Assembly (NCBI GenBank): GCA_037439945.1
Contig: JBBIVA010000060.1
Coordinates: forward strand, 1 to 20,816
From: CALEUX01 sp037439945
GTDB lineage: Bacteria > Bacteroidota > Bacteroidia > Bacteroidales > Marinilabiliaceae
DNA length: 20,816 nucleotides
Reading direction: 5' to 3'
The notes under the pieces were generated by a model. It saw nothing but the letters and a program-made list of their open reading frames with translations. It was not told the DNA's origin and searched no databases. Of this stretch, positions 6,005 to 13,428 are shown piece by piece. How positions within the stretch are numbered: position 1 is the stretch's first letter; each line of letters begins with the position of its first letter. The position numbers were made by a program, and so were the translations under genes.

Positions 6005-7822
6005 ATGAAAACTAGAAAAAACTTTTTTAGGCAAATGTTAACCAAGGCTTTAATGCTAATTGCATTTAGCCTTGTAATTGTAGCTTGTGAAAAGGATGAT
6101 GAAAAACTTGGTGAGATTCCATCTTTAACAATTTCACGAGAAACAGCACAAAATGCAAACAGCAAGGTGGTTACTACTAGGTTGTCAATAGCCGCTCCGG
6201 AAGGCGCAAAAGAATTGATTATTCTGAAAAATGGTGTGCAATTTCAAACTGTGCCAATGAATGGCGAAAAAACCAACACCTATGATTTTAATTATACTAT
6301 CAATGAGGCTATTGGTTCTACTATAAACTTTACTTTCCAGGTGATTGATAAAAAAGACAGGATTTCAGCTACTTCACCTGTTTTTGCTGTATTGGTAACC
6401 GCAAAACCTATTGTTGTAGTTGAGCCTGGAAATTACCTTGGGCAAACAACATGGACATCAGATAACATTTATTTCCTTAAAGGATATGTGCGCATTGGTA
6501 GTGATGTGAAGCAAGGCGATGGCTCACACGTTATTAATAGGGGAAATAATGTTTTAACTATTGAAGCGGGAACAGTTATTCTTGGTGATAAGGAAACCAA
6601 AGCTGTATTAGTTATTCAACGCGGTGCAAAAATTATTGCTCAAGGTACGGCTGATAAACCAATAGTTTTTACATCTGAGCAACCTGTGGGAATGCGTCTT
6701 CCCGGTGACTGGGGTGGCTTGGTTATTTGTGGTGAAACAGTAAACAATCAGGGACGAAACATTGAAATGGAAGGTAACTACGGCGCTTTCCATGGCGGTA
6801 ATGTGGCTCTTGATGATGCCACGCATTCTTCGGGTATTTTAAAATATGTTAGAATTGAATACGCCGGTGTACCCATTAACCCCAATCAGGAAGTGAATTC
6901 ATTAACCATGGGTAGTGTTGGCAAGGGCACCGTAATTGAACATGTTCAGGCTTCATATGGTTTGGACGATGCTTTTGAATGGTTTGGTGGCAGTGTGGAT
7001 GCAAAACATTTGATTGCCTATCGTGGTTTGGACGATGATTTTGATGTGGACTTTGGTTATAGCGGTCATGTTCAGTTTGCCATTGGTATTCGTGATAATA
7101 ACTTCGCCGACCAATCGGGAAGTAACGGTTTTGAAGTTGATAACAACGGAGATGGAGATGCCTACGAACCATTTACTTCAGCAAGGTTTTCAAATGTGAC
7201 AATAATTGGCCCCAAAAAGAACAGCGCTACACCATTGCATACCCAGTTTCAGCACGGTGCTCAGTTAAGAAGAGCGAGCAAATTAAGAATTTATAATTCG
7301 TTTATTACCGGATATCCTTTTGGTATTTATATTGATGATACTAAGGGAAATACCAGCAACTATGCAACTTCCGATGAGCTGCGCATTCGCAATACCATTA
7401 TTGCCGGTGTTGATGGTTGGGGTGGTAACGGCTATGGATCTGTTTATGATGCAGCTGCTGAAGGAACAATTGGCGGATTACCATTTGGTTCAAATGCTAA
7501 CCATGGCTCTCTTCCTCGTGGAACTTCTCTTAGGAAATCAACAGCTTCGTTTGATATTGTTGGATGGTTTAATACACCTGCCTACCGCAACAAGCAATTG
7601 GCCAAATGGACCGATGCCGGTATCGAAGAATCCATTTTCGACCTTGGTAAAACGCCTAAATTAACACCAAATGCAGGTTCTATGTTGTTGAATTACGCTG
7701 CCTGGAACAATATTCCTGAAGCTGATAAATTTGAGCAGGTATCTTTTATTGGTGCCTTTGGTGCAACCAACTGGGCTGCCAAATGGGCTGAGTTCATGCC
7801 ACAAACAGTAGTATATTATTAA
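6005..7822 (+). CDS. Surface lipoprotein with a beta-helix-like repeat domain
   Basis: The 605-residue protein has a lipoprotein signal ending in VIVAC, with the lipidated cysteine at residue 28. The mature start, CEKDDE, matches the acidic export signal that sends Bacteroidota lipoproteins to the cell surface. Residues about 37-133 look like an Ig-like beta-sandwich. From about 140 to the end are hydrophobic turns typical of a right-handed parallel beta-helix (NNVLTIEAGTVILGD, VLVIQRGAKIIAQGTADKPI, WGGLVICG). An acidic DNNGDGDAYE loop at 379-388 resembles an EF-hand-type calcium site. This type is common in Bacteroidota beside TonB receptors that lack a SusD. A role as ligand-binding partner of the receptor at 2117 is inferred from proximity, although a minus-strand gene intervenes. 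No enzyme activity can be assigned. Confidence 0.85.
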   Translation: MKTRKNFFRQMLTKALMLIAFSLVIVACEKDDEKLGEIPSLTISRETAQNANSKVVTTRLSIAAPEGAKELIILKNGVQFQTVPMNGEKTNTYDFNYTINEAIGSTINFTFQVIDKKDRISATSPVFAVLVTAKPIVVVEPGNYLGQTTWTSDNIYFLKGYVRIGSDVKQGDGSHVINRGNNVLTIEAGTVILGDKETKAVLVIQRGAKIIAQGTADKPIVFTSEQPVGMRLPGDWGGLVICGETVNNQGRNIEMEGNYGAFHGGNVALDDATHSSGILKYVRIEYAGVPINPNQEVNSLTMGSVGKGTVIEHVQASYGLDDAFEWFGGSVDAKHLIAYRGLDDDFDVDFGYSGHVQFAIGIRDNNFADQSGSNGFEVDNNGDGDAYEPFTSARFSNVTIIGPKKNSATPLHTQFQHGAQLRRASKLRIYNSFITGYPFGIYIDDTKGNTSNYATSDELRIRNTIIAGVDGWGGNGYGSVYDAAAEGTIGGLPFGSNANHGSLPRGTSLRKSTASFDIVGWFNTPAYRNKQLAKWTDAGIEESIFDLGKTPKLTPNAGSMLLNYAAWNNIPEADKFEQVSFIGAFGATNWAAKWAEFMPQTVVYY

Positions 7823-7857
7823 TAAGCGCTATATCTTTGTGCTTTATAAATCATGTC

Positions 7858-7890
7858 ACAGGCCTGGTCAAAAAACCAGGTCTGTTTTTT
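7858..7890 (+). terminator. Intrinsic terminator after the beta-helix lipoprotein
   Basis: An 11-bp stem with one G-T pair (acaggcctggt 7858-7868, accaggtctgt 7875-7885) and a 6-nt loop is followed by ttttt. It ends only about 20 bp before the next start codon. Confidence 0.85.
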
Positions 7891-7910
7891 GCTTTTTAAT
7901 TTTTTCTTAA

Positions 7911-8477
7911 ATGTCTCTTATGGCAAAATTCCTAACATTTTTTTTAGTTGTATTGACAACCGGTATCCTTTTGCCTTCATGCACAAAAAAAACTTACAAT
8001 CCTCAAGCTAATGTTAAGCATACATCGGTTGATAGCCTTATGGTCGATTTAGCAATTTTTATGGGCAAACGCCCCAAAGGAGTTAGGATCGCTGCGTGCC
8101 ATAACCCAAAATACCGTCAATACTATACCGAACTATCCGCTGAATTTTATTTATTATATTATCATGTAACGTCCGATGGCTACCATTATTTTTATGCATT
8201 GCGTCCGGCGCGGAACCATACCGGAAAAGTAAACAGGGCAGTTGGTGGCCGTTTTACATTGAATAATGAAGGCCATATTATCCGGTTTGAAGAGTTGTTT
8301 AACACCCGAATTCTTCCGAAAACAGAGCTTGAGCAAGTGGGGTTGGAACTTTTCAAAGAAATGATTCAAACCGGTGGTATTCAAAAATATATTAAAAATA
8401 GGCAATTAATTGAATGGCCCGATTCAAAAACAGTTTACGATACTGAATTGAACGAATGGGTTTATCTAAATGATTAG
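7911..8477 (+). CDS. Small lipoprotein of unknown function
   Basis: The 188-residue protein has a lipoprotein signal with lipobox LPSC (cysteine at residue 24), followed by the basic TKKTYN, which argues against surface export and for a periplasm-facing position. ATG at 7920 (Met4) is an alternative start. The mature part is a single alpha/beta-like domain rich in aromatic residues (YYTELSAEFYLLYYHVTSDG) that I do not recognise. It sits between the beta-helix lipoprotein and the FISUMP protein, all on the same strand. A strong terminator just upstream means it depends on read-through or on its own promoter within a very short leader. Confidence 0.8.
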   Translation: MSLMAKFLTFFLVVLTTGILLPSCTKKTYNPQANVKHTSVDSLMVDLAIFMGKRPKGVRIAACHNPKYRQYYTELSAEFYLLYYHVTSDGYHYFYALRPARNHTGKVNRAVGGRFTLNNEGHIIRFEELFNTRILPKTELEQVGLELFKEMIQTGGIQKYIKNRQLIEWPDSKTVYDTELNEWVYLND

Positions 8478-8555
8478 TATATTATCGTATTGATTTTACG
8501 GTTTATTCGGATTAAATTGTTTGTGTTTTTATCTACAAACCAAATCCGATGCATT

Positions 8556-9326
8556 ATGAAAGCTTTAGTTTTATTAGTGGTTTCGCTTTTTATAGTTGGT
8601 TTTGCTGTTGGCCAAAACACCAAAACCATTAAACCTGTAAAAAAAGTTAACAAGATTGTTACTCCAACAACAACCCAACCTGCCGTTACTTCTAAAGAGC
8701 TGGAGCAAAAGGTTGGTGAGCAGGCTTCTGAAAGTCCGGTACTTGTTACCGACATCGATGGCAATCTTTATCGCCAGGTTAAAATTGGAAATCAGGTATT
8801 TTTAGCCGACAATTTAAAAGTTACCCATTTCAAAAATGGCGACCCAATTCCATTAATTACAGAGAAGGATTTATGGAACAACTCCTCTCAACCCGGTTAT
8901 TGTGTTCTTTATAATAACCAGGAAAATATTGCAGAGCATGGGCTGCTTTACAACTTTTACGTTGTTGCTGATTCGCGGGGCGTTTGTCCCGATGGATGGA
9001 AAGTACCTTCCTATAGCGAATGGAATACTTTGCCATCGTATCTTGAATCGAAAGGGTTGAATGCAGGCGCACTTAAAATGACGGGTTTTACTTATTGGGC
9101 AGAACCCAACGAAGGTGCAACCAACAGTACTGGTTTTAACGGTAAAGGTAGTGGTAGCAGAGCATCCAATTTCGGTGGGAAGAACTATAGTGCCATATAT
9201 TGGTCTTCCACAGAGAATGATGCCGTTAAAGGTTATGGTTTTGGCCTTCATACAACCCGTACTTTCCTTATGCCCTTAACAAGCCTCAAAATTGATGGCT
9301 TTTCTGTTCGCTGCATGAAAGAATGA
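8556..9326 (+). CDS. Secreted FISUMP-domain protein
   Basis: This 256-residue protein begins with a signal peptide (MKALVLLVVSLFIVGFAVGQ) and a linker rich in Lys, Thr and Pro. A complete FISUMP domain (Fibrobacter succinogenes major paralogous domain, TIGR02145 type) fills about residues 65-256. It shows the family landmarks DIDGNLYRQVKIGNQVFLADNL, GLLYNFYVV, VCPDGWKVPSYSEW, the asparagine/glycine-rich middle, YWSSTEND and a terminal FSVRCMKE. The family is extracellular or cell-surface and related in sequence style to C-type-lectin-like folds; no enzymatic role is established. An in-frame TTG 66 bp upstream would add a non-signal-like extension, so the ATG at 8556 is preferred. The gene follows the small lipoprotein by 78 bp and ends before a strong bidirectional terminator. 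Confidence 0.9.
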   Translation: MKALVLLVVSLFIVGFAVGQNTKTIKPVKKVNKIVTPTTTQPAVTSKELEQKVGEQASESPVLVTDIDGNLYRQVKIGNQVFLADNLKVTHFKNGDPIPLITEKDLWNNSSQPGYCVLYNNQENIAEHGLLYNFYVVADSRGVCPDGWKVPSYSEWNTLPSYLESKGLNAGALKMTGFTYWAEPNEGATNSTGFNGKGSGSRASNFGGKNYSAIYWSSTENDAVKGYGFGLHTTRTFLMPLTSLKIDGFSVRCMKE

Positions 9327-9345
9327 AATGGATGGCATGATATAT

Positions 9346-9457
9346 AATTGAGTGAGAATCGCTCAGCTTTGTCGCTTGTTTGCAAGAGTTAGCATATTAA
9401 TAGGGCAAAAGTATAACCACTGAAGTTATATTTTTGCCCTTTTATAATCACTCAATT
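9346..9457. repeat. Outer inverted repeat around the convergent terminator
   Basis: aattgagtga at 9346-9355 and tcactcaatt at 9448-9457 form a perfect 10-bp inverted repeat that encloses the terminator hairpin at 9402-9440. Confidence 0.5.
9402..9440. terminator. Bidirectional intrinsic terminator between convergent genes
   Basis: A 16-bp stem with one G-T pair (9402-9417 with 9425-9440) and a 7-nt loop has A-rich and T-rich flanks on the two sides, so it can serve both the rightward FISUMP gene and the leftward polyferredoxin gene. Confidence 0.85.
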
Positions 9458-9479
9458 CACTAAATGAACTGCCATAAGC

Positions 9480-11063
9480 CTAAAACGGAAAATCATCCTC
9501 AAAGCTAACTTCAGCCTCGGGGCCTTTATCGGGTTTAACGGCCAGTACATGAGTGCCGTTGCCGTTTATAAATATGGCCCGGTAGGGTGCCGGTACCGGA
9601 CAAGGATACTCACAAGCGCCGCATCCAATGCAAATATCCGGATTCACTTCCGGTATCATCAGGCCGTTTTTATACGGAACCATGTTTACCGCTTTTGTGG
9701 GGCAATGCTCCGAACAAGCCCCACAGTCGGTTTCATCGGTATAAACCACACAGTTCTGGCGAACAAAAATAGCTTTCCCAAGCTGTGTTAGGTGCTTTTC
9801 TTCGAGTGGCAGTGGTAAAATAGCGCCGGTAGGACAAACATCGGCACATTTATGGCAATCGAAGTTACAAAAACTGGTTTCATAATCCATAAAAGGCTGC
9901 ATAAAGCCACTCAAACCATATTGTGTGATGGCCGGTTGGAGCACATGCGTAGGGCAGGCCGAAACGCACAGCGAGCATGCCGTACAGATGGAGTTAAAAC
10001 GTTTTACACCTTTTGACCCCGGAGGACTTGGAAAGAAATCACGTTCGTTAATCAGCAGATCTTTTTGAGTCTCTTTAAGTTTGTTCTTTTTGAGTGCATA
10101 CAAGCGCGAACCTGCCATTAATGCCATTCCGGTAATCAGTAATTTCCGACGGCTGTTATCAGAAGTTTCTGCTTGTTTCTCAAGCTTTTTAACAGGTGCC
10201 GGCTTTATAAAACCAAAGTCGAGCGCAGCATCGGGACAAACCTGCAAACAGTTAAAACAGGCAACACACCTCGACACATCAACAGTTTGAGTTTTTATGC
10301 TGATGCATTCGCTTTTACAAACGGCGGCACACTTACCACATTTGGTACAATTATCGGGGTTAAATTTTACTTTTAGCAACGAAGCTTTTGATGTTACACC
10401 CAGAAAAGTCCCTACAGGACAAATAACATTACAGAAAAACCGACCTCTTTGCCAGGCCAGGGCTCCAATAAACAAAAACAATGCAATGGTTATTGACATG
10501 GGCAGCCACGATACATGATACAACTTAATGTGATGTAAAGTATAAACATCCCTTTTTTGAAGCATGCTGGCTGCCGTATTATTAACGGCATTCACAACAG
10601 GTTCGGCCAGATAGGAGAAAAACCGGCCGGCAATGCTGTAAGGGTCGAGCCACGATACAATAAAACCCAGCCCGGCCAGCATGGCTATTGCCATAATTCC
10701 CAAAAAAGAATACCTCCATACGGGATGCCCTTTTTTATATTTAAAAAAGACTTTTTTGCAGGCAATTTTCTTCGAAATGTAATTGATGATATCCTGAAGT
10801 ACCCCTAACGGGCAAATGGTGGAACAATAAAAACGCCCCATAATAAGTGTTAGGGCCAGTATAATAATAAATCCCCCTGCTGTAACAAGCGATAATGTCT
10901 GCGCAAATTTCAGGATGGATGGCACAAATTGAAGATATAGCACCTGCCCAAACGTTTCGGGCGCAAACTTTTCGTATAAATCAATAAATAGTGCCAGGGT
11001 AATCAGGAAAAAAACAATTCCCAGTATAACCCTGACCTTTTTAAGTAAGGAAAATAATGTCAT
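9480..11063 (-). CDS. Membrane polyferredoxin, NapH-NapG-like fusion with internal Tat segment
   Basis: The 527-residue protein has four N-terminal membrane spans (about 12-30, 52-75, 118-138, 188-205), each pair followed by a CxxxCP motif (C80/C84, C211/C215), as in NapH/YccM-type quinol-interacting proteins. Two 4Fe-4S motifs follow (C239-C242-C245-C249 and C266-C269-C272-C276). Next comes SRRKLLI (304-310) ahead of a fifth hydrophobic segment (about 308-325), and then a NapG/MauM-like ferredoxin part with further cysteine clusters (360-370, 399-410, 447-454, 478-488). The inferred topology puts the first clusters in the cytosol and the last four in the periplasm, so electrons could cross the membrane. 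The redox partner is unknown. The Tat-type DUF362 protein lies 259 bp upstream on the same strand and is a candidate partner. Confidence 0.9.
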   Translation of the reverse strand: MTLFSLLKKVRVILGIVFFLITLALFIDLYEKFAPETFGQVLYLQFVPSILKFAQTLSLVTAGGFIIILALTLIMGRFYCSTICPLGVLQDIINYISKKIACKKVFFKYKKGHPVWRYSFLGIMAIAMLAGLGFIVSWLDPYSIAGRFFSYLAEPVVNAVNNTAASMLQKRDVYTLHHIKLYHVSWLPMSITIALFLFIGALAWQRGRFFCNVICPVGTFLGVTSKASLLKVKFNPDNCTKCGKCAAVCKSECISIKTQTVDVSRCVACFNCLQVCPDAALDFGFIKPAPVKKLEKQAETSDNSRRKLLITGMALMAGSRLYALKKNKLKETQKDLLINERDFFPSPPGSKGVKRFNSICTACSLCVSACPTHVLQPAITQYGLSGFMQPFMDYETSFCNFDCHKCADVCPTGAILPLPLEEKHLTQLGKAIFVRQNCVVYTDETDCGACSEHCPTKAVNMVPYKNGLMIPEVNPDICIGCGACEYPCPVPAPYRAIFINGNGTHVLAVKPDKGPEAEVSFEDDFPF

Positions 11064-11322
11064 TATTCCGTCTTTAATAAATTATTGTTGCCTGAGCAGG
11101 AGCTGTTTAAATAAATCTGTAGACATTAGACACAAGACTAAAAAAAACTAAATTGTCAACTAACTCAAACAGTTTTTCCAGGTATTATCTTTATTTGTCC
11201 TGTAATCGCAAGTCTTTAAAATCTATTAAGTCTTTTCCCGATACCGGAACACGTGTCTAAACGTCTAATAGCCTTTAATAAATACAGTAAAATTAAACAG
11301 TTTCAAAATATTTATAGAATCA

Positions 11323-12240
11323 CTATACACGGATTCGGTTAATCGATAATTTATCAATTTGCATGGTTCCAAATCCCATATCATTGGCAATTTTAATATG
11401 GCCTATATTTTCAGGTTTAGAACCAAACATCATAGTGGCAGCGGCATCAACAGCAACAATGTCAGCGCCGGCTATCAAAGCCTTTAATTCTGCAACATCG
11501 GCGGTTGAAACACCTCGTGGCCCGTTTTTGGTCATCATTCTATACCCGTCAATTATGTTTAGGTCAGGTTTTCTATAGGCAAGAAAATCTGCAATGCATT
11601 GACTTAAATCGTTGGCATGATAAAACCGCCTGTCCCAAACCACGCCCATCAGGTTTTTTATAGCCAGTGAAACAGTGGTAGAGCCGTGGTGCTTTAAAAC
11701 AGGTACGTTAATAAAAACATCGGTGGTCAATAGCAACTCATGAACTTTGGTGGTTTTAAGAATTTTGGCGCCGGGAATGGAAACTTCACGGTAATTCCGC
11801 TCGCTGTTTCCGGGAACAATGGTTCCACCATTGGCCTTAACAGCAGCTTCAATCTGGCTGTTTTTATAGCAGCGGTCCCATTGGTCGCAGGTATGGTCAA
11901 AAACATACACATCCGAAGCCCCGGCTTCGAAACACGACTTAACAATACGGCCAACCAAATCGGGGTTGGTATTAGCAGCTCTTTCAGGCGGTGTATCCCA
12001 ACCAATATTGGGTTTTACCAAAACTTTTTGACCTCGCTTTACAAATTTACCCATGCCACCGAGTGATTCCATCGCTTTGTTAAACATGGCTACCGGTTCA
12101 CCACCGCGTACAGCCACCAAATCGTAAACGCCAGTGCCGGAAGGAGCAGATGCCAGAGCATCAAGGCCTCCAAATAATGGCGCCATAGATCCCACAACGC
12201 CAACACCTAAGCTTTTTATTACAAAATCTCTTCTTTTCAT
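11323..12240 (-). CDS. Tat-exported DUF362-family protein
   Basis: The 305-residue protein starts with a twin-arginine signal (MKRRDFVIKSLGVGVVG, hydrophobic to about residue 30), so it is exported folded. The rest fits the DUF362 family: DLVAVRGGEPVAMFNKAMESLGG, VLVKPNIGW, NTNPDLVGRIVKSCFEAGA, VFINVPVLKHHGSTTVSLAIKNLMG and a C-terminal DIVAVDAAATMMFG stretch. DUF362 proteins are often fused to, or encoded beside, 4Fe-4S ferredoxins, but their activity is not established. This copy has no ferredoxin domain of its own; the downstream polyferredoxin may supply it. The start codon region is repeated 110 bp upstream. The 259-bp gap to the next gene has no clear terminator, so co-transcription is possible but unproven. 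Confidence 0.9.
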   Translation of the reverse strand: MKRRDFVIKSLGVGVVGSMAPLFGGLDALASAPSGTGVYDLVAVRGGEPVAMFNKAMESLGGMGKFVKRGQKVLVKPNIGWDTPPERAANTNPDLVGRIVKSCFEAGASDVYVFDHTCDQWDRCYKNSQIEAAVKANGGTIVPGNSERNYREVSIPGAKILKTTKVHELLLTTDVFINVPVLKHHGSTTVSLAIKNLMGVVWDRRFYHANDLSQCIADFLAYRKPDLNIIDGYRMMTKNGPRGVSTADVAELKALIAGADIVAVDAAATMMFGSKPENIGHIKIANDMGFGTMQIDKLSINRIRV

Positions 12241-12350
12241 GTGTCTATAATTTGATTTTTAATGGTCACATGGAACTCGTCATTCGTTCCCGATAAATCG
12301 GGACAAGCTATGCGTCTGTGTGTCGAAACGTTCGACATGGCTCGTTTCAT
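12237..12350 (-). other. 37-codon upstream reading frame overlapping the DUF362 start
   Basis: The duplicated ATG at 12350-12348 opens an uninterrupted frame of 37 codons whose TGA (12239-12237) overlaps the DUF362 ATG as ATGA. The peptide begins MKRAMSNVSTHRRIACPDLS and has no recognisable domain. It runs through the hairpin element, so it may be an accident of the duplication. If translated, it would couple to the DUF362 gene or act as a leader peptide. Confidence 0.3.
12274..12349 (+). repeat. Dispersed intergenic hairpin element, copy C
   Basis: It opens with aactcg, has the inverted repeat tcccgat-aa-atcggga at 12288-12303 followed by caag, then a second hairpin at 12321-12337, and ends with catggctcgtttca (12336-12349). 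Box order matches the copy at 5705-5781. A more degenerate core, cccgatatatcagg, lies at 12389-12402. Confidence 0.5.
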
Positions 12351-12584
12351 GTGTCTATAATTTGTTTTACAGTTGCCACATAGTTTACCCCGATATATCA
12401 GGATAACTCGCCATAATAGTCATCCTCACTTCGAAAGGGTTCTGTGCATCGCATTTGTGGGAACTCGTTCTTAAGCCGAACACAATGGATGGTACATAAA
12501 TAATACCAGGTTAATTGGGTTTAGATAGCAAAGCTTTATGGGTTATTTAGTTCAGATTCAGACTCAAATCTGAATGAAAGATAC

Positions 12585-12617
12585 AAAAAATGCAGCCCTT
12601 GTATGACTGCATCTTTT
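12585..12617 (-). terminator. Intrinsic terminator after the MORN-repeat gene
   Basis: atgcag and ctgcat (12590-12595 / 12607-12612) form a stem, extended by A-T pairs on the outside. Read on the minus strand the hairpin is followed by a T-run (complement of 12585-12590). It lies about 140 bp after the leftward MORN-repeat gene. Confidence 0.6.
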
Positions 12618-12754
12618 CTATTTGTAATCAGATTAAATTAATTATACGTCCTAAAAAATTGTTTGTCAATAAAATGTATTTGCAACTGCGATTTTCAGCT
12701 TGATTGTTAATGTCTTGTTAACAAGCTGGTTTTAATCTTTTTAGTGGTTTGGAA

Positions 12755-13210
12755 TTAGAATACTTTACGATCGATAATATTCCCTTTCTCATCGCGAATT
12801 ATCCAAACGCCGGTTTTCTTACCAAGGTTATATTCCATTTCATAACGCTGAATCCCATTTTCGTCCCAGATGCCCCATTTACCATGTTTTAAGCCATCAT
12901 TATAATTGGCCTCACCTGTTTTCTGGCCTTTTTTATTCCAGGTTGTCCATGTTCCGTGATTTTTATTGTTTTTAAAGGAACGTTCTTCCTTTTTTTGTTT
13001 ATTTTCAAAATAAATTGTTGTTATTCCGTTTTTTTCACCATTCAAAACATTCATTTCTAACGAAATAACACCGTTTTGATAATATTCAAAATAAGTGCCC
13101 GAAAATAGTTTGTTTTTTATATCATAATATTTACCATCTTCTTTTTCAACAAGCTGGGCATTAATATCAGCAAGTATAAAAAAGGAAATAAATAAGAAAA
13201 ATAGCTTCAT
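12755..13210 (-). CDS. Exported MORN-type repeat protein
   Basis: The 151-residue protein has a signal peptide (about 1-18, ending INAQ) and then about five repeats of roughly 23 residues built on a G-x-Y/W-x-x-W/Y-x-x-x-G pattern (SGTYFEYYQNGVISLE, NGITTIYFEN, HGTWTTWNKKGQKTGE, HGKWGIWDENGIQRYE, TGVWIIRDEKGN). This is the MORN_2 repeat found in YwqK-like proteins. Such repeats form beta-hairpin ladders; a database label of antitoxin for this family should not be read as evidence of a toxin-antitoxin pair, and no toxin gene is adjacent. It is a single-gene unit with terminators on either side. The function is unknown; a periplasmic or surface scaffold role is inferred from the signal peptide and repeats. 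Confidence 0.85.
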   Translation of the reverse strand: MKLFFLFISFFILADINAQLVEKEDGKYYDIKNKLFSGTYFEYYQNGVISLEMNVLNGEKNGITTIYFENKQKKEERSFKNNKNHGTWTTWNKKGQKTGEANYNDGLKHGKWGIWDENGIQRYEMEYNLGKKTGVWIIRDEKGNIIDRKVF

Positions 13211-13374
13211 TGGTTTTATAATTATAATTTGTGAATAATCACTATTTTAAAAAAGTATTGATTGCTATCAAAGCAAAAGCTTACATGCTTATTTAAATTG
13301 TCGGTCTGGCTTAAATACTTACTTTTATTAAAAGTTTCTTAATAAAACACTAATAATTAGAGTTATAAAATTAA

Positions 13375-13411
13375 AAAACCGTTTCCTCTTATAAAAAGGG
13401 GGAACGGTTTT
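13375..13411 (-). terminator. Intrinsic terminator after the regulatory-like domain gene
   Basis: A 16-bp stem with two G-T pairs (13375-13390 with 13396-13411) and a 5-nt loop is followed, on the minus strand, by a T-run. It lies 18 bp after the leftward gene at 13429. Confidence 0.85.
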
Positions 13412-13428
13412 AAATTTATAGAATTTAG

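Larger units (their letters stand above)
12235..12410. repeat. Diverged tandem duplication in the DUF362 leader
   Basis: The 20-mer tttcatgtgtctataatttg occurs exactly at 12235-12254 and at 12345-12364, a 110-bp period. The sequence after each copy is also related: a T-run, then ggtcacat against tgccacat, then cccgataaatcggg against cccgatatatcagg. The repeat contains the start codon of the DUF362 gene (cat, 12238-12240) and so copies an initiation region upstream. Confidence 0.75.
12241..12754. other. 514-bp intergenic region of repeats and a terminator
   Basis: There is no conventional gene here. The part next to DUF362 (12241-12410) is the duplicated leader with hairpin elements. A further inverted repeat tgtcgaa-acg-ttcgaca lies at 12321-12337. 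From about 12411 to 12550 I see only unassigned sequence with another aactcg box near 12473. A simple 8-bp hairpin (12551-12574) and a terminator (12585-12617) close the stretch. Confidence 0.6.

Noticed and set aside
6876..7199. Antisense and out-of-frame reading frames within the beta-helix lipoprotein gene
   Set aside because: They are shadows of a well-supported protein, have unusual His/Arg/Pro-rich composition and no domain or initiation signal.
8490..8555. TTG-initiated extension of the FISUMP protein
   Set aside because: It would put 22 residues in front of a good signal peptide that begins at the ATG at 8556.
12755..13210. Toxin-antitoxin system suggested by the YwqK-like repeat family
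   Set aside because: The protein is exported and has no adjacent toxin-like gene; the antitoxin label for this repeat family is not evidence of function.
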